Shown here in pieces: positions 1-9,200 of a stretch of 64,000 nt of DNA; the stretch's first letter is position 1, and the number at the start of each line of letters is the position of its first letter. The translations under genes were made by a program, and so were the position numbers. The notes below the pieces were generated by a model that was given only the letters and a program-made list of their open reading frames with translations, made no database searches and had not been told where the DNA came from. This DNA is from CAZEHS01 sp964649745 (lineage in GTDB: Bacteria > Bacillota > Clostridia > Peptostreptococcales > Acidaminobacteraceae), in assembly GCA_964649745.1 (NCBI GenBank), contig CAZYQI010000014.1:1-64000 (forward strand), given 5' to 3'.

Positions 1-91
1 TTGCAAGGGGTTACAAGCTTTTTTTCTCTTCAAAGTGTCAAAGACGGGATTATAGTCAGTTCCCCGGGCGCTGTCAACGATTGCTTACCGA

Positions 92-445
92 CTACCGCAC
101 GATATGAAACGAATAACGGCGTTCCAGATATTTCACCAGTTCCTCCACCAAGGGGCGGTATTGGGGATTCATCACACTCCACTCCCGGTGAAAATTTACA
201 TACACGGTGCGCTTCACCGTCATGGAGGGCATAAACGGATTGCCGTCGAACTGTCTCTCTTCCCGAAAGATGCATAGACGTGTAATGCGCCCCATCCCTT
301 TGTTCAGGGTAACCGCATCGATGCCGTAATCCACAGAATCCTTATGAACTAAAGCGAACCAAAGATAATCATCGATGGATCCCTTTAAAAAACCATAGCT
401 CTTCGAGTTCCGTTCCAGTTGAATATTGTGCTGATAATCATTCAT
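92..445 (-). CDS. Hypothetical protein, 117 aa
   Basis: I do not recognise this protein. It is a soluble, basic protein starting MNDYQHNIQLERNSKSYGFL, with no signal peptide or membrane segment; the middle is rich in aromatic and charged residues and it ends in a YLERRYSFHIVR tail. An in-frame start 60 nt further upstream exists, but the ATG at 445 has a GGGGG-type ribosome binding site at good spacing and is preferred. It lies downstream of, and on the same strand as, the winged-helix regulator at 551-1105, about 105 nt away, so co-transcription is possible. Real-gene status rests on the RBS and length only. Confidence 0.55.
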   Translation of the reverse strand: MNDYQHNIQLERNSKSYGFLKGSIDDYLWFALVHKDSVDYGIDAVTLNKGMGRITRLCIFREERQFDGNPFMPSMTVKRTVYVNFHREWSVMNPQYRPLVEELVKYLERRYSFHIVR

Positions 446-550
446 GGCGTTACCCCCGTTCAATTGGGCTATCGTCAAGAATACCCGAGTCTTAATTCGC
501 TGCATCCCTGATTGTTATATTCCCATATAGAATCGGGTCAAACACCGTAT

Positions 551-1105
551 TTATTCATTTGCAACTACGGCCGCCATAAATCGGTAACGATTTCCTTCAC
601 TGTTTTCAGACCGGGCCCGAAGCTCATTCACCTTGCGGTTTAACTCCACGAACAACTCTTCGTATTCATCTGCCGTAAGCAGAATATCCTCTTTAAGAAG
701 AATGGCTTCATTGTTGCAGTATCGGTCATTACAGCGCTCTAAAAAAAGCTTTTGAGTCGATTCGAAAATTTCATTTATTTCGCCGTAATCACCGGAAAAC
801 TGATTATTAAAGGAAATATCCCCAATTTCCTGATTGAACACCTTGAACGTTTGGGCGGTTGGTTCGTAGAACTTTGCAATGATACCGTTGATTTCCTTTG
901 TATGCTTAAGCTTTAAAATTCCCACGGATTCCAGCTTCTTCACATGGTAGTGCACCTTAGCGGGAACCTCGTTCATTTCATCGGCAATCTGCTTTACCGT
1001 TGCGGGCCGCGCCAGTTTATAGTACTGCTTCATAATCATCATGCGATATGGATCCGAGAACGCTTTAATTTCTTTCATACTCGTTAATGTTTTAACGTTT
1101 TTCAT
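551..1105 (-). CDS. ArsR-like winged helix-turn-helix regulator
   Basis: A 184-residue cytoplasmic DNA-binding protein. Residues about 5-85 form a winged HTH of the ArsR/HTH_20 type: an FSDPYRMMIMKQY helix, then TVKQIADEMNEVPAKVHYHV as the helix-turn-helix and KKLESVGILKL leading to the wing. The remaining 100 residues are helical and acidic, a probable dimer or effector domain, with a C-terminal helix ELFVELNRKVNELRARSE. The ArsR metal-binding motif ELCVCDL is absent, so a metal sensor is unlikely. The ATG at 1105 is chosen over one 51 nt upstream because GGGGG precedes it at good spacing. Ligand and targets cannot be read from the sequence; the PspC/LiaF-like operon just upstream is the nearest candidate. 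Confidence 0.8.
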   Translation of the reverse strand: MKNVKTLTSMKEIKAFSDPYRMMIMKQYYKLARPATVKQIADEMNEVPAKVHYHVKKLESVGILKLKHTKEINGIIAKFYEPTAQTFKVFNQEIGDISFNNQFSGDYGEINEIFESTQKLFLERCNDRYCNNEAILLKEDILLTADEYEELFVELNRKVNELRARSENSEGNRYRFMAAVVANE

Positions 1106-1258
1106 AAACCGGCCCCCAGTATATAGTGTTTTCAATCCTGAAAAAAATATATCCAATCATAAAAAGAACATCTTTATCGCAAAATAGTTTTTTATATCTC
1201 TTTTCCATAATAGCTAACGCAGAAGATACCTGTCAATTGCTTTTGACAAAAAAATAGC

Positions 1259-1291
1259 AAGCGTTCCATATGAATTCTATATGGAACGCTT
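1259..1291 (-). terminator. Intrinsic terminator after the LiaF-like gene
   Basis: Perfect 13-bp inverted repeat AAGCGTTCCATAT / ATATGGAACGCTT with a 7-nt loop, followed on the minus strand by GCTATTTTTTTG. It starts 8 nt after the stop of the gene at 1300-2217. Confidence 0.85.
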
Positions 1292-1299
1292 CACTCGGA

Positions 1300-2217
1300 T
1301 CACTCTCTATCAATGGTTATATCGCCAACACCCACATCCAGATTCATATCCACCTTCTGATTTGCCGTATCGTAATTGACACTGGTGTACACATCGCCCT
1401 CTCTGACATAGTCATGGCTGCTGATGGTAACATCCTTGATAGCACCTCTTATCACTGCTTTGTAGCCTACATCCTCAGGTATTGAAATTCTAAAATCCGA
1501 GGCCTTCACATCCGCTGCGACAATGGCTTTTTTGTCTATCTTGCCTATTTTCAGCTCGATATCTCCGGCGCCGGAATTCAGCTCAAGATTCTTGAGAATG
1601 GTATCTCTAAAATCCAGATCCGCATCCGTCGCACCGGCATCTATGCTCACATCCCATGGGATGTTGTTATTCAGTTCATAGCTGTAATCCATAAAATGTT
1701 CCGAATCATTAAATCCAATAACCAGCTTTCCCCCATCCAGGGTGAAGAGTTTTCGACGTCCTCCATCCGCTGTAACAACGGTATCTTTTGCATCATATCC
1801 CGGATAACGTGCATTTAAAAGATTCTCTTCCTGTCCCCGGATCTTGATCGCCCCCGCAGGCACCTTAAGGTTCAGTTCTGCGGAAGAAATACCGGATTCC
1901 ATGGGGTATTCCTTTCTTATTGCCTTTTCATTACCGGATGAAGGGTCCATATCAAAATGGATATTCCAATCATCGTTCTTCGGAAAGGCAAGACCTGCGA
2001 TGACCAGTGCCACAATCAGCCCCGTGAAGGTGAGCATCTTAACCGCTACGTGATTGTTGAAGAACATATTGAGGCCTACGGCTACCAGAATCAGCGGCCA
2101 GATGCGGCTGAATCCTCCAAGTATTGACCAGGAGATGATGCCCATGTTCCCCAGCATCAACAGTATTCCAATCGTTACAAGTACAAAGCCGGAATAGATA
2201 TGGCCATGATTTTTCAT
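1300..2217 (-). CDS. LiaF-like membrane protein with C-terminal adhesin-type (toast-rack) domain
   Basis: A 305-residue membrane protein. The N-terminal 75 residues hold three closely spaced hydrophobic helices (FVLVTIGILLMLGNMGII, ILGGFSRIWPLILVAVGLNM and a third ending at AGLAF), the DUF5668/LiaF transmembrane arrangement. The rest is a beta-rich domain of repeated VPAGAIKIRGQEE, INAGATDADLDFRDT and NSGAGDIELKIG segments, typical of the DUF4097/toast-rack fold seen in LiaF, LiaG and YvqF. Such proteins act in cell-envelope stress signalling. It is last in a three-gene operon with two PspC proteins, 4 nt after the upstream gene. No liaRS two-component genes are in view, so the pathway link is inference. 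Confidence 0.8.
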   Translation of the reverse strand: MKNHGHIYSGFVLVTIGILLMLGNMGIISWSILGGFSRIWPLILVAVGLNMFFNNHVAVKMLTFTGLIVALVIAGLAFPKNDDWNIHFDMDPSSGNEKAIRKEYPMESGISSAELNLKVPAGAIKIRGQEENLLNARYPGYDAKDTVVTADGGRRKLFTLDGGKLVIGFNDSEHFMDYSYELNNNIPWDVSIDAGATDADLDFRDTILKNLELNSGAGDIELKIGKIDKKAIVAADVKASDFRISIPEDVGYKAVIRGAIKDVTISSHDYVREGDVYTSVNYDTANQKVDMNLDVGVGDITIDRE

Positions 2218-2221
2218 GACC

Positions 2222-2686
2222 TTACCCCCTTTTCACCATAAGGCCTACGCCAACAATTACCAGACAGGCTGCCCACAGCATTCCAAAATCAATCTCCGGG
2301 ATATACCGCCTCACCATAAAGAACACCCCAAAGAGAATCAGGAACAAACCGATATATTTTCGGGTGATCCCCGGGCCATTGCTGCACTTTCCAGAATCAG
2401 ATGTGTAGCAAGCTTCATTATGTGACGATGTTTCCTGTGTTTTCGAGCCCGGTTCATGATTACTTTGCTGTTCAGTGCCCATTCCTTCTACACCTCCGAT
2501 TGGTTCCAGCGGCACAACTACCGCTGCAATGATATAGGCGATCAGTCCAAGACCGCCGGTGGCCAGGGTGGCAATTACCCATGCAATCCGCACCAGGGAT
2601 ACATCAAAATTGAAATAATCTGCAATACCACCGCACACGCCGCTGAGGAAGGTGTCCGTTCGTGATCTGTACAATCTTTTATTCAT
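2222..2686 (-). CDS. PspC-domain membrane protein
   Basis: A 154-residue protein. Residues 1-65 are a PspC domain: the basic LYRSRTDTFLSGVCGGIADY motif followed by a hydrophobic helix ending AAVVVPLEP. The middle is a polar linker with several cysteines of no obvious pattern, and the C-terminus carries two more hydrophobic segments (YIGLFLILFGVFFMVRRY and FGMLWAACLVIVGVGLMV) like the DUF5668 membrane domain. PspC proteins sense or buffer membrane stress. It lies between a second PspC gene (16 nt gap) and the LiaF-like gene, suggesting a membrane-stress operon. Confidence 0.85.
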   Translation of the reverse strand: MNKRLYRSRTDTFLSGVCGGIADYFNFDVSLVRIAWVIATLATGGLGLIAYIIAAVVVPLEPIGGVEGMGTEQQSNHEPGSKTQETSSHNEACYTSDSGKCSNGPGITRKYIGLFLILFGVFFMVRRYIPEIDFGMLWAACLVIVGVGLMVKRG

Positions 2687-2702
2687 ACCTCATACCTTCC
2701 CT

Positions 2703-3137
2703 TCAATATTTATCAGCCTTTGAATTGATTACCGTTTCATCGTTCCTGTATTCCTGTCGCTCTACAGAGGAAGACTCCGGCCTTTCAGTCAAAATCACCA
2801 CTTCTTCACCCTTCTTTACGGGAATGAATTCATCCGGTTGTACCTCTTCGTACTTGGTTTCATTCTGCGGAACCGGATCTACAGGGCGGCTGTCACCTGT
2901 TTTGGCTGGTGCCGCAGGCTGCTGATGCCGCCGAAGGATGTATCCCGGCGAAGGCTCCAGAGGGATGATGATGGCACACAGAAAATACACAAGAAGAAAC
3001 GTAAATCCTGAAAAGATTGTCAAAGCAACTGCCACTAGCCTCACCAGGGTTGGATCGATATTGAACATATCCGCAATGCCGCCACACACACCCGCCAGCA
3101 TTTTTGTTTCTCTGGATCGATAAATTCGATTATCCAT
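2703..3137 (-). CDS. PspC-domain membrane protein
   Basis: A 144-residue protein opening with a PspC domain: IYRSRETKMLAGVCGGIADM, then a hydrophobic helix LTIFSGFTFLLVYFLCAIII ending in PLEPSP. The C-terminal 75 residues are hydrophilic and acidic with no known domain. The ATG at 3137 is used rather than the GTG three codons upstream because an AGGTGAG ribosome binding site sits 5-6 nt before it. First gene of the PspC-PspC-LiaF-like operon. The shared N-terminus with the following gene indicates an old tandem duplication with divergent C-terminal halves. Confidence 0.82.
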   Translation of the reverse strand: MDNRIYRSRETKMLAGVCGGIADMFNIDPTLVRLVAVALTIFSGFTFLLVYFLCAIIIPLEPSPGYILRRHQQPAAPAKTGDSRPVDPVPQNETKYEEVQPDEFIPVKKGEEVVILTERPESSSVERQEYRNDETVINSKADKY

Positions 3138-3362
3138 TTTTCTCACCTCATATTCGTTTTCTTAATTAAAGGTTAACACGGGGGCTTGGTTCAAACAAGG
3201 CTGTAAGCCTTTAAGCCTCGTTTAAGAATTTCTTAACGGTTCAGATCCGTCTGTTTAGATTCACAAGAAATTGGATATTCCCCACTCCGGGCAATAAAAA
3301 GTCCGTCACCGGGGAGGGTTTAAACATCCGCGATGACAGACCTTGATGATCGATTAATTGTA

Positions 3363-4445
3363 CTACAAACCCGCAGCAATCCGAATATTGGCCTGGTGTT
3401 TGTCATCTATCTGATTACTGCCATGGGTTCTGCTCCCCACAAAATGCAGGCAGAAGTGACCGTCGATTCCATTGCCTTTGATATCATCAAAGTTATAGCC
3501 TTTTCCGAAGCCGCCTGAACGGCCGCTGACCGTGACCCCTTCCGGTTCGCCGTCAAGACCGGCATGGGGCATGCCATTCATGGATGCGGCATAGATCTCG
3601 CCCTTGAAATGAACCAGTACCGGTCGCCGATCCCAGGAGTATGCGCCCCAAAGCTTTTTAACCGTATCGCTGTCCTGCTTTGACAGGGTTTCAATATCCG
3701 CGTGAACGGTTGCCGCATAGGACACCTGAACATCAAACTGAACCCCTGTACGGAAATCTTCAATGGTTAGGGTTGTTTTTCCTGCACTGAATTTGGGTTT
3801 GATGTCATACCAGTTAATCGGTATCCCCGTACGGCCCCCCGCGCTTCTGGAAACCACCTCCGGGGCTTTACCTGCAACCGCAGGCTCCCCCTCCGAAATC
3901 GTTTCTTTCTGCATGGGGTCGCATATGTAACCAAGATCCCTCAATTTATCCAGGGTTCCTTTCCCTGCAACACCGTCCGCTGTAAGGCCATATTTCGTCT
4001 GGAAGGCCTTGACCCCTTCTAAGGTTGCCGGACCAAAACGGGTGCTGAATTCGGCACTAAAGAGTCCTTCGCTATGGAGAGCCGCCTGCAGAACGGGGAG
4101 CTCTGCATAGGTATTTCCTGATTTATATGATTTCCCGTCCATCACCGGGGCAAAACCTTTTTCCGTTAGTTTTGCGATGGTTCCTTTGCCTGCCACCCCA
4201 TCTGCATTCAAATCCTGTGAGGCTTGAAAATCCTTAAGGGCTTTTTCCGTCGCATCGCCGAAATTCTCGGTGGTTTCAACCGCTTCAAATGTACCCGCCA
4301 GTTTAAGTGACTGCTGCAAAAGCCTTACTTCAGGACCCTTGAAGCTCTTTTTCAGTATTGATCCATCCACAAAGGACCCCTCTGCGAACACCGCAGCCGG
4401 AATTAATAACCATGTGCATATCAGCAATGCAATGATTTTTTTCAA
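3363..4445 (-). CDS. Secreted protein with two peptidoglycan-binding domains
   Basis: A 360-residue exported protein. Residues 1-21 are a signal peptide (KKIIALLICTWLLIPAAVFA). Two PG_binding_1 repeats follow, roughly 28-95 and 100-170, each with the pattern GPxVxxLQxxLxxxG...FGxxTxxAxKxFQ...LxxDGVAGKGT. The C-terminal 160 residues (from GIPINWYDIKPKF) are a Clostridia-type domain I do not recognise by name, with a conserved-looking GNGIDGHFCLHFVGS segment containing His and Cys, possibly enzymatic. It should bind the cell wall from outside. The start codon is TTG with GGAGG six nt upstream; no ATG fits the signal peptide better. Confidence 0.8.
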   Translation of the reverse strand: MKKIIALLICTWLLIPAAVFAEGSFVDGSILKKSFKGPEVRLLQQSLKLAGTFEAVETTENFGDATEKALKDFQASQDLNADGVAGKGTIAKLTEKGFAPVMDGKSYKSGNTYAELPVLQAALHSEGLFSAEFSTRFGPATLEGVKAFQTKYGLTADGVAGKGTLDKLRDLGYICDPMQKETISEGEPAVAGKAPEVVSRSAGGRTGIPINWYDIKPKFSAGKTTLTIEDFRTGVQFDVQVSYAATVHADIETLSKQDSDTVKKLWGAYSWDRRPVLVHFKGEIYAASMNGMPHAGLDGEPEGVTVSGRSGGFGKGYNFDDIKGNGIDGHFCLHFVGSRTHGSNQIDDKHQANIRIAAGL

Positions 4446-4506
4446 TGATTACCTCCCATAAAACAGGATTTTCTCAGGATTATTGTATAACAATTCATAC
4501 AATTAA

Positions 4507-5235
4507 TCAATGCTTCAACAGCCTTTGTAACAGTGTATTAACAACGTGTGCAGCCAAAAGCAGCCCTGCAGTGGAAGGGACAAAGGAAATACTTCCCGGT
4601 ATTTCACGGCGCCCTACGGGTTCAGGCTCCCATTCATAGGTAAGGGGTTTGATGGGCTGCTCCGTTGAGAATACTACCGTCTGCTTCTTAACCCCTCTGC
4701 TCTTCAGCTCCTGCCGCATCACCTTGGCCAGGGGGCAGGTATGGGTTTTATGTATATCTGTTATTTTCAGTTGAGAAGGGTCCAGCTTGTTTCCTGTTCC
4801 CATGCTGGATACAATGGGGATTCCCCGCTGCTGACACTGTTCAATCAGGGCAATCTTGGAGGTCACCATGTCGATGGCATCCACCACATAGTCGAATCCC
4901 GCATCCAGTATTCCGGGAATATTATCTCCGTCTACCCGGATCGAATGCACATATACAACCACCGACGGGTCAATATCCGCGATCCTTGCCTTGAGAACTT
5001 CCGTTTTCAGTGCTCCCATGGTGCTGGTCAGGGCCGGTATCTGCCGGTTGATATTGCTGATATCAACCGTATCATAATCAAACAGGCTCAAAGTGCCGAT
5101 CCCGGCACGAACCAAAGCCTCCACCGTATAGCTGCCAACACCCCCAAGGCCAAATACCGCCACATGGGACCCTTTAAGGGCATCAACACCTTCCACTCCA
5201 ATCAATTTTGCAGTTCTGGCATAGCGCATATCCAT
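4507..5235 (-). CDS. tcdA: tRNA threonylcarbamoyladenosine dehydratase TcdA (E1-like)
   Basis: A 242-residue ThiF/MoeB/E1-superfamily enzyme. The nucleotide-binding loop GLGGVGSYTVEALVRAG, the NINRQIPA motif, the SSMGTGNKLDP strand and a late Cys (HTCPLAKVMR) fit the TcdA/YgdL branch, which converts t6A37 of tRNAs to its cyclic form ct6A. ThiF and MoeB would have zinc-binding CxxC pairs, which are absent. An ATG six codons upstream exists, but the ATG at 5235 has AAGGAG nine nt before it. It stands alone between the peptidoglycan-binding protein and the sortase, all on the same strand. Confidence 0.88.
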   Translation of the reverse strand: MDMRYARTAKLIGVEGVDALKGSHVAVFGLGGVGSYTVEALVRAGIGTLSLFDYDTVDISNINRQIPALTSTMGALKTEVLKARIADIDPSVVVYVHSIRVDGDNIPGILDAGFDYVVDAIDMVTSKIALIEQCQQRGIPIVSSMGTGNKLDPSQLKITDIHKTHTCPLAKVMRQELKSRGVKKQTVVFSTEQPIKPLTYEWEPEPVGRREIPGSISFVPSTAGLLLAAHVVNTLLQRLLKH

Positions 5236-5385
5236 GATTTGTTTCTCCTTCATCTAAAGTTCCGGTGATAAAATACATAACCCATAAAACCCTTTGCCAC
5301 GGATAAAAACCGATGAAAAGCACTGGGATATCACCGCACTTCTAAACCGTTTATCTATTGTACCACGATACGCAATCATTAGAAA

Positions 5386-5409
5386 AGGAGCCCCACGATC
5401 AGAGCTCCT
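5386..5409 (-). terminator. Terminator after the sortase gene
   Basis: AGGAGC/GCTCCT inverted repeat with a 12-nt loop, followed by TTTTC on the minus strand, immediately after the sortase stop at 5414. The same sequence read forward has no U-tract. Confidence 0.6.
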
Positions 5410-5413
5410 GTTG

Positions 5414-6151
5414 CTACTCAATTTGCTGTAAGGTCACTATCAGCCGGCAGGTTGGATTATCCATGGGATGGCAGGTAATCAGGGTCATTTCCTTAAATCC
5501 ATGGCCAGCCAAAACCTCTACCGCAGAGGGATCCACATAGTTCTTGGCCGTCACCTGGTATTTCAGTGTTTTGTCCGGCAGCTGAAACTCCGCGACACTT
5601 CCTACGTTCAGTTCGTCCAACCGGTTGAAATTACGGCCCCAGGCCTTACTCCGGTGCCCTGCGATGGAGAAATTGCCGACGGTATCCGGATTCCCAGTCC
5701 CTTTTACCTTAGAGGGGGCGATGCTGAGATTGTACTTGGTGGCATCGTCCAACACCGGCAGCTTCATCTCAATCTGATCAATCACCAGAACCCCAAGGGC
5801 ATGCTCCTGAATCAGCAGCTCCTTTGCCTTCAGTTTTTTATCAGCAGCACTTTGAACCTCCGCTGATGCAGCCGGCTCAGTAACGGATGCTGTTGTGGGG
5901 GTCCCCAACGGCACCGGCTCCTCAGGGATTACAGTATCCTCCGATGCCACGCTCTGAACAGCAGGGACATCACTATCCATTACCTGTTCCCACCCGGCTA
6001 AAACCTGGCTTTGCTGATAATCGAAATACGCCCGGGAGGCTGTTGGGTAAGCCATAACCCCAAAGCCAACCAGCATCAGGAGCAGAGGCAGCGACCACCT
6101 TCGCCTGCGCCTTTTTTTCAGCATATACGAGCTTCCTGTCGCTTTAAGCAT
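5414..6151 (-). CDS. Class D sortase
   Basis: A 245-residue membrane-anchored transpeptidase that joins LPxTG proteins to the cell wall. A very basic KKRRRRRW stretch precedes one transmembrane helix (about 20-38), then an acidic Pro/Thr-rich linker, and the sortase domain from about residue 115 (ALGVLVIDQIEMKLPVL). The catalytic triad is visible: His166 in SIAGHRS, Cys227 in TLITCHP and Arg236 in TCRLIV. The start at 6151 has AAGGAG at good spacing. It lies directly downstream of the LPKTG surface protein gene on the same strand, so that protein is the likely dedicated substrate. A terminator separates the two, so read-through or a separate promoter is needed. Confidence 0.93.
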   Translation of the reverse strand: MLKATGSSYMLKKRRRRRWSLPLLLMLVGFGVMAYPTASRAYFDYQQSQVLAGWEQVMDSDVPAVQSVASEDTVIPEEPVPLGTPTTASVTEPAASAEVQSAADKKLKAKELLIQEHALGVLVIDQIEMKLPVLDDATKYNLSIAPSKVKGTGNPDTVGNFSIAGHRSKAWGRNFNRLDELNVGSVAEFQLPDKTLKYQVTAKNYVDPSAVEVLAGHGFKEMTLITCHPMDNPTCRLIVTLQQIE

Positions 6152-6195
6152 TGTGCGTTCTCCTTGAGTGAAAACAGATACCAACTACGAAAAAA

Positions 6196-6223
6196 CGGGA
6201 GGCGGTTAAAAACCGCACTCCCG
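6196..6223 (-). terminator. Terminator after the LPKTG surface protein
   Basis: GC-rich hairpin (CGGGAG-T-GCGGTT / AACCGC-C-TCCCG) followed on the minus strand by TTTTTT, 14 nt past the stop of the gene at 6237-10667 and before the sortase start. Confidence 0.85.
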
Positions 6224-6236
6224 CATCAATTCAGTA

Positions 6237-9200
6237 CTAATTCATTTCTTTTTTTCTAAAGCCCAGAATCCCTGCGCCAACCAGACCCAAACCAAGCAGA
6301 TAGAAGAACAAGCTAGAGGTTTCGCCTGTTTTAGGCAGTACGGGTACGCCCATCGGGATGAGCTCTTCAGGAAGGGCTACGACCGGCTCTTCCTTTACTG
6401 CAGGAACTGCAGGCAATCCCAAAGGAACGCGTTCTTGGGGAATATTTGTTACTGGGGGATCCGCTTTATCGCGGGTTATAGTTTGCTCCGTGGGAGGTGT
6501 AACCGGTGGTGCGGGGATTTCAGTGAAGGTGGCGGTGAGAACTTTGGTGCTGTCCATCAGCATAGTAATGGATTGCGAACTACTTCCAGAACTGCCGCTC
6601 CACCCAGCAAACTGCCATCCTGAGGCTGGCGTAGCCGTTACAACCACTTCAGTACCGGTTGGATAGCCTCCAAGTCCTTGAGCCACGCTAGTTGAAACCA
6701 TACCGGATCCCACGGTGGTTATGGACAGCGGGAACAGAACCGGCGCATCCTTTTCAAACACTGCAATAACTTCCATATCTTTCAGCATTTCAATATTAAT
6801 TTCTTCAACAGTACTTTGGTCATCACCAATCCACTTTGACAGATGGTAACCTGGATTAGGGATGGCTTTGACGATAATCTTTGATCCGTGTGTGTATTTC
6901 CCTTTAATTTCAGATCCTGTCTCAGGAACAATACCGGCTGATGTCGTTCCATTACCATCAAAAGACTTATGAGTCAGAGTATAGGTTTTAAGGGCAAAAT
7001 GCGCCTTAACTTCTCGATCTCCAGTCATTGTCACTTTAGCGTAGTGCGTTCCGCTGTCATTTACACCGGCACTGTCTTTATCAGTTCCCTCCCAAGATAC
7101 AAATTCGTATCCTGTTTTTGGAATCGCTAATACGGTCATTGGATCTGAACTGCGAATATACTTGCCGTCTTTATTGGGTTGCGAGCTTACGTCAATCCGT
7201 CCAAATTCTTTGTCAATCGGTGTTAATGTCAAGATGTACTGTTCCAGCTCAAATACAGCTTCTACATCTTTTGATGATGTCATTCTTACGCTAGCCGTTT
7301 CTCCGTTGGAACTGTCAACCCCTATCCACTCTTTAAAATCCCAACCTTCTTTTGGGTGAGCCGTTAAGGTTACTGCGGAATCATGGTCATAGCGGCCGTT
7401 GATTGGCGCTTTGTCTGTAATGGTTGTTACAGAACCTTCCATTCCATCGTTCCCCGTTACAAGTACAGTCAACTCGTAAGTGCTTACAAATTCTGCAACT
7501 GCCTTTTTATTTGCATCCACAATAACATCGATCGTAGAATCTGCTTGAGTAATTTTTTCGCCCGTTATTATCTTTGTAATTGTCCAGCCGTTGAATCTAC
7601 TCCCTTCAGCGGCTTCAGCTGTAAGAGTGGCCTTTGAACCATAATCAAAGGTGCCGCCGCCAGTTACAGTGCCACTTCCAACACCAGTTTTACCGGTTGT
7701 AATGGTATGCTGATTCAAAGCAAAACGCGCTTCGTATATCTTATTGCTGAGCATGGTAACTTTCAATTCTTCATTTTTAGTGACTGGCTCACTGCCATAG
7801 GTGGGAACCGTTGAGCCCGCGGATAGAGTGCCTTCATACCATCCGATAAACTGGTTGTTATCATTTGGTGTTGCAGTAACCGTTACCTCTGAACCGTGAT
7901 CATACTTTTTAGTTACTTTGTCGATCATCCCTTCCCCAGATGTCCCAAGGGAAAGTGTGTACTGCTTCAATCTGAATTCTGCTGTAACGTCCTTTTTCCC
8001 ATCCATCACTACTGAGAGAGCCGTTGTATCAGTTCCACCATTCCATCCGATAAACTCGGAGTCTTCAGCAGCCTGTGCTGAAAGGGTAACCGTAGTACCT
8101 TCAACGAATTTTCCATCTGTAAATACCGCATCATTAAGTTTTACAGAACCACTTCCATTGCCTGTATTGGTGACCGACAGGTTATGCAAAGGAGTGATTA
8201 GTGCATACACTGTATATGGACCAGTCATGGTTACAGTCAGTACGTTCCCTTCTGCTCCATCCTCTTTTGTAAGAAGTTGTGTGCCGTCTTTATCTCTAGC
8301 CCATCCTTCAAATTTAGAAATTCCTGGTTGATCTGTTGCGGTCAGTGTAACTACGGAGCCATGTACATATTCTCCCTCGACCGTAGGAATCGTCGTCGCA
8401 ACGCTGATAGAGTCTGCTGTTCCCATGCCCACTACACCATAAGTTAAGGTGTAGGCATCCGGCGCGAACCATGCTTTAACATTTTTACTTCCATTCAAAG
8501 TAATTGTGAATTTGCCGTCTAACTCCGTAACGGAATCTCCCGTCCATTTGTCAAAATGATAGTTATCTGCAGGTGTTCGCACCAGCTCCACCACATCACC
8601 ATATTTGTATGCTCCCACATGGGGTACTAAAGGTACAAGTGTCCCATTGACACCACTCAAGGTTAAGGTCACGTCTTGTTTTTCAAATGTTGCTGTAATA
8701 TTTTTGTTTCCATTCATTAAAATTGAATTTTGGGTTTCACTTCCTGAAAGACCTTCACCAGACCAACCGGTAAACGTATATCCCGGGTTTGGGGTAGCTT
8801 CTAACTCAACTGTTGTTCCGTAGTCGTAGATTCCATTTGTATTGTCTGGGTTCCTTGTAACATGTCCACCCACTTCTGTCACGTTCAAAGTAACCTTCTG
8901 TGGTGTATACGTGGCCGTAATGGCCTTATGGTCATTCATCGTAACAGTAGCTGTTTTGCTGCCCTCAGAATAATCGGAATCAACATCGCCACTCCAGCCT
9001 GTAAAAACCTTGCCTGTTATATCTTTGGCAACTGCCGTTACTATAGTTCCCGCTTTATACGGTGAACCCGTTTGGCTGGGGTTTGATGCCAACGTATAGC
9101 TGTTTTCTGGTGCAGTGACCGTCAAACCATATTTGGTTGGCGGTACAACGGCAAACGTAACCGTTTTTATATCACTGGACAATGTCGTTTGAATCTCACC

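Noticed and set aside
4507..5235. ThiF or MoeB instead of TcdA
   Set aside because: The CxxC zinc pairs of ThiF/MoeB are absent, and the late CPLAKVMR segment and length match TcdA.
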